From Frankiaceae bacterium (lineage in GTDB: Bacteria > Actinomycetota > Actinomycetes > BP-191): a stretch of 64,000 bases of DNA. Made by a program: the position numbers and the translations under genes. The stretch's first letter is position 1. Each line of letters starts with the position of its first letter. This document shows, one piece after another, positions 8,744 to 16,819 of the stretch. The notes beneath the pieces were generated by a model, which was given only the letters and a program-made list of their open reading frames with translations, searched no databases and was not told the origin of the DNA. The stretch is from assembly GCA_030840645.1 (NCBI GenBank), contig JAVEEC010000056.1, positions 1 through 64,000 on the forward strand, given 5' to 3'.

Positions 8744-9241
8744 TCAGGCACGAGGCGGGACGGAGTGCCACTCGACGGACACGAGGCCCGCGTCGAACGT
8801 CGCCGCCACCCACGTCCCCGCCGGCTGGCGGCGCCGGTCGGTGGGGGAGCCGGGGTTGAGCAGGCGCGGGCCGCCCGGGGCGACGGTGTCCCACGGGATG
8901 TGGCTGTGGCCGAAGACCACCAGGTCGGCGTCGCCGTACGCCGCCGCCATCCGCCGCTCTCGCCCCGTGGCCGCGCCGGTCTCGTGGACGACGGCGACGC
9001 GAACGCCGCCGAGCTCGATCCGCGCGACCTCGGGCAGCAGGGCGCGGACGTCGGGGCCGTCGTTGTTGCCGTAGACGCCGACCAGGCGGCACCGGGCGGA
9101 GACGGCGGCGACGAGCGCGGCCGACACCCAGTCGCCCGCATGGACGACGACGTCGGCCGCGTCGATCGCGGCCCACAGGCATGCGGGGAGGTCACGAGCC
9201 CGCGCGGGAACGTGGGTGTCGGCGATGACGACGGCGCGCAC
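8744..9241 (-). CDS. Metallophosphoesterase (YfcE/MJ0936 type)
   Basis: A 165-residue calcineurin-like phosphoesterase of the small YfcE/MJ0936 class. All metal-site motifs are present in order: IADTHVP (Asp8, His10), VVHAGDW, YGNNDG, VVHETG and GHSHIPW, followed by LLNPGSPTDRR, which is characteristic of this subfamily. GTG at 9241 starts directly at the first strand. Known relatives hydrolyse phosphodiesters with Mn2+ or Ni2+; the physiological substrate is unknown. Cytoplasmic. It lies upstream of, and on the same strand as, the surface-protein operon, but a 104-nt gap with its own candidate regulatory boxes suggests separate transcription. Confidence 0.9.
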   Translation of the reverse strand: MRAVVIADTHVPARARDLPACLWAAIDAADVVVHAGDWVSAALVAAVSARCRLVGVYGNNDGPDVRALLPEVARIELGGVRVAVVHETGAATGRERRMAAAYGDADLVVFGHSHIPWDTVAPGGPRLLNPGSPTDRRRQPAGTWVAATFDAGLVSVEWHSVPPRA

Positions 9242-9262
9242 GCGACCAGTGTCCAGCAGCGG

Positions 9263-9712
9263 TCAGACCCGCGCGCGGACCTCGTCCAGCGACAGGTTGG
9301 GGACGTTCATGTCGGTGAGGCCGTCGAGGCGGCCGCAACCGACGCAGCGGACGGCGACGGCGAGCCAGGTGACGGTCGTGCCCGGCTCGACGTGCAGGCC
9401 GGTCGCGACCTCGAACATCGACTGGCCGCACGTGCCGCACGCGTGCATCGGCGGGTGCGTCCACGCCGCCTCGGAGTCGAGCAGGTGCGCGACGTCCCCG
9501 CACGCGAGGCAGCGGCGCCGGGCGACGGCGTTGGCGGCGTCGGCCTCGACGTAGAACCAGGTCATCGCCTCGTCGCCGTCGTGCACCGGGCTCGTGCACC
9601 GGGCGAGCAGCGTCAGGTCGACGGTGGGGCAGCCCTGGAGGTCCTCCAGCCACTGCATGAGGTCGTCGCTGTCCTCGCCGAGGTCCGTTCCGGCGACCTT
9701 CTGCATCGTCAC
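9263..9712 (-). CDS. Hypothetical protein with three CxxC zinc-ribbon knuckles
   Basis: A 149-residue cytoplasmic protein that I do not recognise by name. Residues 1-60 are acidic and mixed; from about residue 68 three CxxC pairs follow: CLACGD, CGTCGQ and CVGCGR, spaced like treble-clef or rubredoxin-type zinc knuckles, with a His-rich segment (HPPMHACG) between the first two. Zinc binding is inferred. GTG 9712 follows a GAAGG motif at good distance; ATG 9706 is the alternative. It lies between the helicase gene and the phosphoesterase gene on the same strand, 40 and 21 nt apart, so an operon is possible. Confidence 0.7.
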   Translation of the reverse strand: MTMQKVAGTDLGEDSDDLMQWLEDLQGCPTVDLTLLARCTSPVHDGDEAMTWFYVEADAANAVARRRCLACGDVAHLLDSEAAWTHPPMHACGTCGQSMFEVATGLHVEPGTTVTWLAVAVRCVGCGRLDGLTDMNVPNLSLDEVRARV

Positions 9713-9752
9713 GGGTACAACCTTCGGCCGGGCCGAACGCCCCCTTGAGCGC

Positions 9753-11354
9753 TCAGCCCTCCGCGGCCGCCGCGCCCCCGCCGCCGCGCCCGCGCCCGCC
9801 GCGGCGCCGCCGCTTCCTGGCCGGCGCCTCGCCGTCCGCGGTCACGGGCGCCGCAACGCTCTCCGCGGGCGCACTCCCCGTACCCGCCCTGGTCCGGCGC
9901 CGCGCCTTGGCCCGCGCGGGCACGCGGGACAGCGGGTCGCCGTCGTCGGCGCGCGACGCGGGGGCGTGGTGCGTGCCGCCGGTCCGCGCGGGGGGCGCGG
10001 TCTTGCGCCGCCGCCCGGTCTCGCCGATGTCCTCGACGGCCTCCGCAGCGAGCCCGGCGCGGGTCCGCTGCGAACGCGGCAGCGTGCCCTTGGCCTCGCG
10101 CGGGATGTCCAGGGCGTCGTAGAACGACGGGGAGTTGGAGTACGTCTCCGGCGGCTCGGGGAACGGCAGGGACAGCGCGGTGTTGATGGCCGACCACTTC
10201 GGCAGGTCGTCCCAGTCGACGAACGTCACGGCGACGCCGCTCTCGCCCGCGCGGCCGGTCCGGCCGATGCGGTGGAGGTAGGTCTTCTCGTCGTCGGGGC
10301 ACTGGTAGTTGACGACGTGGGTGACGCCGCTGATGTCGATGCCGCGGGCCGCGACGTCGGTCGCGACGAGGACGTCGATCTTGCCGGAACGGAACGCGCG
10401 CAGGACCTGCTCGCGCGCACCCTGCGCGAGGTCGCCGTGGACCGCGCCGGCCGCGAAGCCGCGGTCGACGAGGTCGGTGCCGACCTTGTCGCAGCCGCGC
10501 TTGGTCCGGCAGAACACCATCGTCAGCCCGCGCCCCTCGGCCTGGAGCAGCCGGGCGAGCAGCTCGACCTTGTCCAGCGCGTGGGCGCGGAACACGTGCT
10601 GCTGCGTCGTCGGGACGGTCTGCTCCTCGTGCGCCTCCTCGGCCCTGATGTGCACGGGCTGCTTGAGGAAGCGCCGCGCCATCGTGATGATCGGGCCCGG
10701 CATCGTCGCGGAGAACAGCAGCGTCTGCCGCTCCGGCGAGGGCGTCAGCGACAGGATCTTCTCGACGTCGGGGAGGAAGCCGAGGTCGAGCATCTCGTCG
10801 GCCTCGTCGAGGACGAGGATGCGAACGCCGCCGAGCTGCAGGTGCCCCTGGCGCGCGAGGTCCAAGAGCCGCCCCGGCGTGCCGACGACCACGTCGACGC
10901 CCTTGCGCAACGCCTCGAGCTGCGGCTCGAACGCGCGACCGCCGTAGATGGCGGTGACGCGAACGCCGCGGTCCGCGCCGGCGCGCGAGAGGTCGCCCGT
11001 GACCTGGATGCAGAGCTCGCGGGTGGGCACGACGACGAGCGACTGGACGACGCTGCCGCCGATGTCGATGCGGTCGAGCAGCGGCACGCCGAACGCCAGC
11101 GTCTTGCCGGTGCCGGTACGCGCCTGGCCGATGAGGTCCGCGCCGGTGAGCGCGATCGGGATGGTGAGCTCCTGGATCGGGAACGCGTTCTCGATCCCCA
11201 TCGCGGCGAGCGCCGCGGCGGTCTGGGGCGAGGCCCCGAGTTCGCTGAACGTGGACAGGGCAGAGCCTTCCGACAGGCTCGGTGAGTCGGGCGCGCCCGG
11301 CGTCCCGGCAGTGTCCGGGGCGGCGCGCGACAGCCGAGCGGCTGGAGCGACCAT
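9753..11354 (-). CDS. rhlE: DEAD-box ATP-dependent RNA helicase (RhlE type)
   Basis: A DEAD-box RNA helicase of about 533 residues. The motifs appear in order: PIQELTIP (Q motif), ARTGTGKT (I), PTRELCIQ (Ia), GTPGRLLD (Ib), LDEADEM (II), LLFSATMPG (III), FCRTKRGCD (IV), ATDVAARGID (V) and HRIGRTGRAG (VI). The C-terminal 130 residues are a basic Arg/Gly/Ala-rich tail typical of RNA-binding extensions. The start is uncertain: ATG 11354 is preferred, ATG 11450 would add 32 residues and would overlap head-to-head with the ATG of the divergent subtilase. The position next to the ferritin-like gene and the TetR/DUF3107 pair parallels rhlE (Rv3211) of M. tuberculosis, hence the symbol. Confidence 0.9.
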   Translation of the reverse strand: MVAPAARLSRAAPDTAGTPGAPDSPSLSEGSALSTFSELGASPQTAAALAAMGIENAFPIQELTIPIALTGADLIGQARTGTGKTLAFGVPLLDRIDIGGSVVQSLVVVPTRELCIQVTGDLSRAGADRGVRVTAIYGGRAFEPQLEALRKGVDVVVGTPGRLLDLARQGHLQLGGVRILVLDEADEMLDLGFLPDVEKILSLTPSPERQTLLFSATMPGPIITMARRFLKQPVHIRAEEAHEEQTVPTTQQHVFRAHALDKVELLARLLQAEGRGLTMVFCRTKRGCDKVGTDLVDRGFAAGAVHGDLAQGAREQVLRAFRSGKIDVLVATDVAARGIDISGVTHVVNYQCPDDEKTYLHRIGRTGRAGESGVAVTFVDWDDLPKWSAINTALSLPFPEPPETYSNSPSFYDALDIPREAKGTLPRSQRTRAGLAAEAVEDIGETGRRRKTAPPARTGGTHHAPASRADDGDPLSRVPARAKARRRTRAGTGSAPAESVAAPVTADGEAPARKRRRRGGRGRGGGGAAAAEG

Positions 11355-11448
11355 CTCCAGGCCGCTCGTCACCGGTACGACGTACCGGCGCTTCTTCTCC
11401 TTCAGTGTGACACAGGACTTGCGGGCGAGGGCCGCGAACCACTGAGGC

Positions 11449-12903
11449 ATGCGACGACTCTTGATCACCGTGACCTTCTCCCCCCGGCGTGTCCTCGCCG
11501 CCACGGCCGCGCTCGCGTGCCTCGCCCTCCCCGCCGTCGTGGCGCCCGTGCACGCCGCCGCGCCCGCCCAGCCCACCGCCGTCGTCGGCCTCGTGGACAG
11601 CGGCATCGACGCGTACCACGCGGTGTTCAGGGACCGGTCGCCGCGCGCGTACCGCCACCCGTCGACGTACCTCCCCGGCTACCCGAAGAACGCCGTCGCG
11701 CTGCGCCTGACGCTCGACACGACGGACTACTGGGCGGCGGTCCGCAAGGACTGCGCGATCTGGGCGGGCGTCAAGCCGGGCACGCTGTACTGGGTGCCGG
11801 GCACGCGCATCGTCGGCGCGATCTCGTTCAAGACGGCGTCGCAGACGAAGTGCGACGCCGACAAGCCCTCCGGCATGTCGATCCTCGACGAGGACGGCCA
11901 CGGCACGATGACCGCGTCGCGCGCCGCCGGTGCCGGGTACGGCGCCTGCCGGACCTGCCTCGTCGTCTCCGTGCAGTTCGACGGCGCGATCCCGCTGCTC
12001 GACCCGGAATCCTCGAACAAGCCGACGCTCGACTCGATCCGCTGGCTCGCGAAGAACGCCGGGTGGGTCGACGCGGAGTCGAACTCGTGGGGACCGTTCG
12101 TGCCCGGGTGGGACCCGACCGGCAAGACCGGGCTGCTCACCGCCAGCCCCGAGCTGGTCCGGACGGTCGAGGACGTATCGAAGGCGCACCTGGCGTTCTG
12201 GGCCTCCGGCAACGGCGCGGCGTTCCGCGGCGGCATCGCCGGGCACCCGACGCTGCTCACGCCGCACCTCGGGCCCTCCGCGATCATCGTCGGCGGCCAC
12301 GACTCGGGCATGGTCGCGACCTGGCCGGGCTTCACGGCGCACGTCGTGTCCGACGGCTGCAACTCGTGGGCCGCGAAGTGGCAGACGACCCGCGACTCCG
12401 CCGACACCATCGGGTCCGGTACGTCGGCGGCGACGCCGTTCGTCGCGGGCGGCGCGGCCGAGATCCTCATGGACGCGCGCCGGGTCCTCGGCGACACGCG
12501 GACCGGTGTCCGCGGCAACGTCGTCGCCAAGGGACGGGCGGGGGTCGTCAAGAGCGGCCCGCTCGCGGACGGCGTGCTCACCCTCGCCGAGTGGCGCGAC
12601 GTGGTGTTCAAGACCGCGGTGCGCCGCCCGAAGAAGCAGTACGAGGACGGTCCCGTCTGCACCACGCTGAACGGCGGCAGCGGCCTCTACGACGCGACGC
12701 CGGTGGCGTGGAGCGAGGTGCCCGACCAGTTCCCCGAGTACCTGCTCATCGGCTACGGCGCCGTCGACCGGACGTCGATGGCGCTCGCCGGCAAGGTGCT
12801 GCGCGGCACCGCGCCGCTGCCCACGCGGACCGCCACCGACACGTACTTCGCCACCGACCGCCAGGTGCGCGAGACGACGGCAACGATCTTCCGTGGGCCG
12901 TAG
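11449..12903 (+). CDS. Secreted S8 family serine peptidase (subtilase)
   Basis: A 484-residue secreted subtilase. A signal peptide with an Arg-rich n-region and Ala/Leu core ends near HAAAPA (residue 39). The catalytic triad is Asp50 in VDSGID, His151 in DGHGT and Ser326 in GSGTSAATP, with the oxyanion Asn255 in SGNG. A long insert with several Cys separates Asp and His. No pro-domain is visible between signal and Asp50, which is unusual. ATG 11449 follows a TGAGG motif; GTG 11470 would give an equally good signal peptide. A C-terminal fragment of a second copy lies directly downstream (12934-13068). Confidence 0.85.
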   Translation: MRRLLITVTFSPRRVLAATAALACLALPAVVAPVHAAAPAQPTAVVGLVDSGIDAYHAVFRDRSPRAYRHPSTYLPGYPKNAVALRLTLDTTDYWAAVRKDCAIWAGVKPGTLYWVPGTRIVGAISFKTASQTKCDADKPSGMSILDEDGHGTMTASRAAGAGYGACRTCLVVSVQFDGAIPLLDPESSNKPTLDSIRWLAKNAGWVDAESNSWGPFVPGWDPTGKTGLLTASPELVRTVEDVSKAHLAFWASGNGAAFRGGIAGHPTLLTPHLGPSAIIVGGHDSGMVATWPGFTAHVVSDGCNSWAAKWQTTRDSADTIGSGTSAATPFVAGGAAEILMDARRVLGDTRTGVRGNVVAKGRAGVVKSGPLADGVLTLAEWRDVVFKTAVRRPKKQYEDGPVCTTLNGGSGLYDATPVAWSEVPDQFPEYLLIGYGAVDRTSMALAGKVLRGTAPLPTRTATDTYFATDRQVRETTATIFRGP

Positions 12904-12933
12904 CCGCCTCGCCGCCGCGCTGCTGCCGTCGAC

Positions 12934-13068
12934 GTGACCGCGCGCGCCGCCGCGTTCCTGGTGCTGGCCGGGACGGCGCCGCTGCCGGACCGTTCCGCCG
13001 AGGACGCGTTCTTCGCCGCGGACCGGCAGGCGCGCGACGCGCTGCACGTGGCCTACGGCGGCCGGTAG
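12934..13068 (+). pseudogene. Remnant of a second subtilase copy (C-terminal tail)
   Basis: A 44-codon frame starting at GTG 12934 ends with a sequence closely matching the last 30 residues of the adjacent subtilase: both share GTAPLP, then R-[ST]-A-x-D, FA-x-DRQ-x-R. The catalytic domain is absent. Just upstream, a GTG frame beginning inside the end of the intact gene reads a signal-peptide-like start (GRSRLAAALLP) and stops at 12934-12938. The simplest reading is a tandem duplicate that lost everything between its signal sequence and its tail. Confidence 0.6.
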
Positions 13069-13078
13069 CCTCCGTCCC

Positions 13079-13732
13079 GTGCCGCATGCCGATGCCAACC
13101 GTGCCGCCGTCGTCGAGCTGCTGGGGGCGCTCGCCTACGGCGAGCTGACGGCGTTCGAACGCCTCGCGACCGACTCCGCGCTCGCCCCGACGCTCACCGA
13201 CAAGGCCGAGCTGGCCGCCATGGCGGCCGCGGAGTTCGGCCACTACGACCGCCTGGTCCGCCACCTGCGCGAGCTCGGGGTCGACCCCGAGGCCGCGATG
13301 GCGCCGTTCGTCGAGGCGCTGGACGAGTTCCACGACCTGACCGCGCCGAGCGACTGGTACGAGGGCCTGATCAAGGCGTACGTCGGCGACGGGCTCGCCG
13401 CCGACTTCTACCGCGAGGTCGCCCAGGTGCTCGACCCGGCCACCCGCGACTTCGTGCTCGACGTGCTGGCCGACACCGGGCACTCCAGCTTCGCCGTGGA
13501 CCGCGTCCGCGCGGCCATCGGCGCGGACCCCGCGATCGCCGGGCGGCTGGCGCTCTGGGCCAGGCGGCTGGTCGGGGAGGCGCTCACCCAGGCCCAGAAG
13601 GTGGCCGTTCGCAACGACGCCCTGGCCGACCTGATGACCGAGAGCGGCGACCTCGCGGAGATCGGGCGGATGTTCGCCCGCATCACCGACCGGCACGGCG
13701 AACGCATGGCCGCGCTCGGTCTTTCGGGCTGA
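13079..13732 (+). CDS. Ferritin-like fold protein (MiaE-like)
   Basis: A 217-residue, mostly helical protein of the actinobacterial ferritin-like family that databases relate to tRNA hydroxylase MiaE. Candidate di-metal ligands can be seen: Glu in YGELTAFER, the E-x-x-H set in AAAEFGHYD near residues 50-56, the Glu/His in FVEALDEFHD near 80-90 and ADTGHSSF near 140. GTG 13079 is used without a clear Shine-Dalgarno sequence. Its location between the rhlE-type helicase and the DUF3107/TetR genes matches M. tuberculosis Rv3210c. The biochemical function is unproven; tRNA hydroxylation should not be assumed. Confidence 0.75.
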   Translation: MPHADANRAAVVELLGALAYGELTAFERLATDSALAPTLTDKAELAAMAAAEFGHYDRLVRHLRELGVDPEAAMAPFVEALDEFHDLTAPSDWYEGLIKAYVGDGLAADFYREVAQVLDPATRDFVLDVLADTGHSSFAVDRVRAAIGADPAIAGRLALWARRLVGEALTQAQKVAVRNDALADLMTESGDLAEIGRMFARITDRHGERMAALGLSG

Positions 13733-13785
13733 GGCCCCCGATTCGGTAGGCTCCGCCGACGGCTGGCGAGACGGAGAGGCACGCA

Positions 13786-14130
13786 ATGGGTCGCGCGTAC
13801 GACGCGTGGAAGAAGGTCCGCGAAGCGTGGGTGGAGGCTGACGCCGACGCGCTCCGCGAGGTGTACGCCGAGGACGGCGTCTACCTCGAGGCGCTGAACC
13901 CGCCTCACGAGGGCCGCGAGATGATCCGTTCCTACCTCGACGACTTCCTCGCCGCGCGCCCCAACATCGAGATCACCGAGACCCGGGTGATCGACGGCGG
14001 GGACGCCGTTGCCGTGGAGTGGTTGTTCTCCTACGACCAGCCGACGCGTCGCGCCGTGAACCTCCGCCGCGCCTCCGTGCTGACCGTCAACGACGCCGGC
14101 GAGGTCAAGTACCACCGCGACTACACGTAG
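13786..14130 (+). CDS. SnoaL-like / NTF2-fold protein
   Basis: A 114-residue protein with the NTF2-like SnoaL fold: an N-terminal helix (DAWKKVREAWVEADADALREVYAEDGVY), GREMIRSYLDDFLAARPNIEITETRVI and a C-terminal VLTVNDAGEVKYHRDY strand. Such proteins are isomerases, hydrolases or ligand-binding dimers; no catalytic Asp-His pair stands out clearly enough to choose. GGAGAGG lies 7 nt upstream of ATG 13786. A strong hairpin terminator follows immediately after the stop. Confidence 0.85.
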   Translation: MGRAYDAWKKVREAWVEADADALREVYAEDGVYLEALNPPHEGREMIRSYLDDFLAARPNIEITETRVIDGGDAVAVEWLFSYDQPTRRAVNLRRASVLTVNDAGEVKYHRDYT

Positions 14131-14148
14131 CCGCGCCAGGACAAGACG

Positions 14149-14181
14149 AAGGCCCGGCGCCCCCTACAAGCGCCGGGCCTT
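14149..14181. terminator. Bidirectional hairpin terminator
   Basis: A perfect 12-bp stem, AAGGCCCGGCGC paired with GCGCCGGGCCTT, with a 9-nt loop, sits between the convergent SnoaL-like and GlsB genes. The A and T ends make it usable in both directions. Confidence 0.85.
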
Positions 14182-14194
14182 CGACCTGTACCCC

Positions 14195-14446
14195 TTAGAC
14201 GGTGCCACGCCTTGTCGTCCGGCGCAGCACCAACAGCAGAACGATCGTCGTCACGAGCGCTAGCAGGAACCCCGGCGTGGGGTCGTCGAAGATCGCCCGC
14301 CCGACGATCCCGCCGACGATCGAGCCGACGATGCCGAGCAGGATGGTGCCGCCGATGCTCATGGGGTCGGGCCCGGGTACGAGCAGCCGCGCCAGCGCGC
14401 CGATGACGAGTCCCATGACGATGAGCAGCAGGATGAATCCGAGCAT
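14195..14446 (-). CDS. GlsB/YeaQ/YmgE family membrane protein
   Basis: An 83-residue protein with three membrane spans and the family's glycine-zipper pattern: MGLVIGALARLLVPGPDP, then GGTILLGIVGSIVGGIVGRAIF and a final VTTIVLLLVLRR. Members are small stress-associated inner-membrane proteins, historically annotated as transglycosylase-associated; their molecular role is unknown. ATG 14446 has no strong Shine-Dalgarno sequence. Convergent with the SnoaL-like gene across the terminator. Confidence 0.9.
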   Translation of the reverse strand: MLGFILLLIVMGLVIGALARLLVPGPDPMSIGGTILLGIVGSIVGGIVGRAIFDDPTPGFLLALVTTIVLLLVLRRTTRRGTV

Positions 14447-14545
14447 CGCGCGCCTCCGAGAGTGCGGTGGGTCTCCGTTGGAGGGGTCTTGCCCAGCCTG
14501 GTGGGCGCGCTAACACCCATCCCACACCTGCCGGCCGCCGGCCTC

Positions 14546-14770
14546 TTACAGCCGCCCGAAGCCCACCTTGCGGTCGTCGGGCTTCGCCATCTCGACGTAC
14601 GCCAGCTTGTCGACGGGCACCAGGACCCGGGTCCCCTTCTCGTCGACCAGGGAGAACACGCCGCCGTCGACGATCGCCTTGCTCAACGCCTTCTCGACGT
14701 CGTCCGGCGACTTGTCGGTCTCCACCACCAGCTCGCGGGTCGCGTACAGCACACCGATCTTGACCTCCAC
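14546..14770 (-). CDS. DUF3107 family protein
   Basis: A 74-residue protein of the DUF3107 family, found almost only in actinobacteria: KIGVLYATRELVVETDKSPDDV, then GGVFSLVDEKGTRVLVPVDKLAYVE. In M. tuberculosis the counterpart Rv3208A (TB9.4) also lies next to a TetR gene. The GTG start at 14770 follows CGGAGG closely. It is downstream of, and co-directional with, the TetR gene (95-nt gap). Cytoplasmic; function unknown. Confidence 0.9.
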   Translation of the reverse strand: MEVKIGVLYATRELVVETDKSPDDVEKALSKAIVDGGVFSLVDEKGTRVLVPVDKLAYVEMAKPDDRKVGFGRL

Positions 14771-14865
14771 CAGTACCTCCGCGTCGCGTCGAGCGTCCCG
14801 GGGTCGAGGCTAGTCGATCCGGCGCGCGATTGACCGTCCAGGCGCTACGCCGTCGGCGAACCCGG

Positions 14866-15513
14866 CTAGGTGGTCTTCGGCCCGCGCGAGAGGCCGCGCC
14901 AGGCGAGGGAGACCAGCAGGTCGACGGCGCGGTCCTTCGAGACCTCGTCGCCGGAGGAGAGCCACCAACGGGCGGTCACTTCCGCAAGCCCTGTCAGGCC
15001 GACGGAGAGCAGGCGCGCCTCGGCGGCGTTCACGCCGGTGTCCTGGGCGATCGTGTCGGCGATCGCGCTGACGCAGGAGTCGAGCGCGGTCTCGACACGT
15101 TCCCGGACGGCGGGCTCGTTGCGGAGGTCGCTCTCGAACACCAGCCGGTACGCCGCCCCGTCGCGTTCGACGAAGTCGAAGTACGTCGTGATCGCGCCGC
15201 GGACGCGCTGCCGGTTGTCGGTCGTGCCGTCGAGGGCCGCGCGGACGCGGGCGACCAGGTCGCCGACGTGCTCGTCGAGCAGCGCGAGGTACAGGTCCAG
15301 CTTGCTCGGGAAGTGCTGGTACAGAACGGGTTTGCTCACGCCTGCGTGTTCGGCGATGTCGTCCATCAGCGCCAGGTGGTACCCCTGCGCGACGAAGATC
15401 TCCAACGCCGCCGACAGCAGCTGCGCGCGGCGCGCGGTCCTGGGCAGGCGGCCCCCGCGCGGGGTGGCCGCGCGCTTCGCGGGAACGGCCGGGCGGCGCT
15501 GCGCGCGGGCCAC
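14866..15513 (-). CDS. TetR/AcrR family transcriptional regulator
   Basis: A 215-residue TetR regulator. The HTH lies at about residues 28-75: RRAQLLSAALEIFVAQGYH, then MDDIAEHAGVSKPVLYQHFPSKLDLY, the canonical recognition helix. The remaining residues form the ligand-binding helical core. GTG 15513 gives a basic N-terminal arm of about 25 residues. The gene is divergent from the acyl-CoA dehydrogenase gene and the 86-bp gap contains a short inverted repeat, so control of the dehydrogenase and autoregulation are likely. The ligand would be expected to be an acyl-CoA, by context only. It corresponds in position to Rv3208. Confidence 0.9.
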   Translation of the reverse strand: MARAQRRPAVPAKRAATPRGGRLPRTARRAQLLSAALEIFVAQGYHLALMDDIAEHAGVSKPVLYQHFPSKLDLYLALLDEHVGDLVARVRAALDGTTDNRQRVRGAITTYFDFVERDGAAYRLVFESDLRNEPAVRERVETALDSCVSAIADTIAQDTGVNAAEARLLSVGLTGLAEVTARWWLSSGDEVSKDRAVDLLVSLAWRGLSRGPKTT

Positions 15514-15548
15514 TGCACGCCCCTCTCCGTCGGCTGCTGGCAGCGTAT

Positions 15549-15564
15549 GCTACTCGTCAGTAAC
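15549..15564. promoter_or_regulatory. Candidate TetR operator
   Basis: An inverted repeat TACT-CGTC-AGTA at 15551-15562, extended by an outer G-C match, is the best dyad in the TetR/dehydrogenase divergent gap, about 38 nt from each start. The assignment rests on position and symmetry. Confidence 0.4.
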
Positions 15565-15599
15565 ATCATGGCACGCCCACCCCGCACCGGAGGTTCCCA

Positions 15600-16805
15600 G
15601 TGTCCTTCTCGCTCGCCCTTACCGAGGAGCAGGTCGCGACCCAGAAGTGGGCGCACGAGTTCTCCGAGAGGGAGATCCGGCCGGTCGCACCGGAGTACGA
15701 CGAGTCCGAGGCGTTCCCCTGGCCGGTCGTCGAGAAGGCGCGCGAGGTCGGGCTCTACGGGCTGGAGTACTACCAGATGGCCGGTGCCGACGAGACCGGC
15801 CTCACCTCCGCGATCGTCTCCGAGGAGCTGACCTGGGGTTGCGCGGGCATCACCCTGTCCATCTTCGGCACGGGGCTCGCGCTCGCCGGGCTCGCGGGCT
15901 CGGGGACGCCGGAGCAGTTCGCCACCTGGGCGCCGAAGATGTTCGAGAAGGAGGACGGCTCGATCGCGCTCGGCGCGTTCGGCGTGACGGAGCCGGGCGC
16001 GGGCTCGGACGTCTCCTCGCTGCGGACCCGCGCGGAGAAGACCGAGGGCGGCTGGCTGCTCAACGGCACCAAGGTGTTCATCACCAACGGCGGCATCGCC
16101 GACGTCCACGTCATCGTCGCGACCGTCGACCCGACGCTGGGGCACAAGGGGCAGGCGACGTTCGTCGTCCCGCCTGGCACCCCCGGCATCGCCGGCGGCA
16201 AGAAGGAGCGCAAGCTCGGCATCCGCGCCTCGCACACCGCCGAGGTGATCCTCACCGATTGCTTCGTTCCCGACGAGTGCCTGCTCGGCGGCGAGGACTT
16301 GCTGCGCCGCAAGATGGAGTCGGCCAAGACCGGCACGTCGACGCGGAAGTCCGGCGCGCTGTCGACGTTCGAGGCGACCCGCCCGCTCGTCGGCGCGCAG
16401 GCGCTCGGCATCGCGCGGGCGGCGTTCGAGTTCTCCCGCGACTACGCGAAGGAGCGGATCGCGTTCGGCAAGCCGATCATCAGCAACCAGGGGATCGCGT
16501 TCAAGCTCGCCGACATGGCGATGGAGATCGACTGCGCGCGGCTGCTGGTGCACCGCGCCGCGTGGATGGGGCGCGCCGGGGTGCCGTTCACCCAGGCCGA
16601 GGGGTCCATGTCGAAGCTCAAGGCCGGCGAGGTCGCGGTGAAGGTGACCGACGAGGCGATCCAGATCCTCGGCGGGTACGGCTACATCAAGGACTACCCG
16701 GTGGAGAAGTGGCACCGCGACTCGAAGATCTACTGCATCTTCGAGGGCACGTCCGAGATCCAGCGCCTGGTCATCTCCCGTGCGGTGGCCGCGGCCGGGT
16801 CTTGA
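15600..16805 (+). CDS. Acyl-CoA dehydrogenase family protein
   Basis: A 401-residue acyl-CoA dehydrogenase. Recognisable features are FGVTEPGAGSDVSSLRT (FAD and substrate contact), the NGTKVFITNGG strand, AQALGIARAAFEFSRDYAKER, and the C-terminal ILGGYGYIKDYPVEKWHRDSK, IFEGTSEIQRLVISR. A typical catalytic glutamate lies either in this last segment (EGTSEIQ region) or near residue 255 depending on subclass. GTG 15600 has GGAGGT at 15589-15594. It catalyses the FAD-dependent first step of fatty-acid or branched-chain acyl-CoA oxidation. Probably controlled by the divergent TetR. Confidence 0.92.
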   Translation: MSFSLALTEEQVATQKWAHEFSEREIRPVAPEYDESEAFPWPVVEKAREVGLYGLEYYQMAGADETGLTSAIVSEELTWGCAGITLSIFGTGLALAGLAGSGTPEQFATWAPKMFEKEDGSIALGAFGVTEPGAGSDVSSLRTRAEKTEGGWLLNGTKVFITNGGIADVHVIVATVDPTLGHKGQATFVVPPGTPGIAGGKKERKLGIRASHTAEVILTDCFVPDECLLGGEDLLRRKMESAKTGTSTRKSGALSTFEATRPLVGAQALGIARAAFEFSRDYAKERIAFGKPIISNQGIAFKLADMAMEIDCARLLVHRAAWMGRAGVPFTQAEGSMSKLKAGEVAVKVTDEAIQILGGYGYIKDYPVEKWHRDSKIYCIFEGTSEIQRLVISRAVAAAGS

Positions 16806-16819
16806 GCGGTCGGCCTCGG

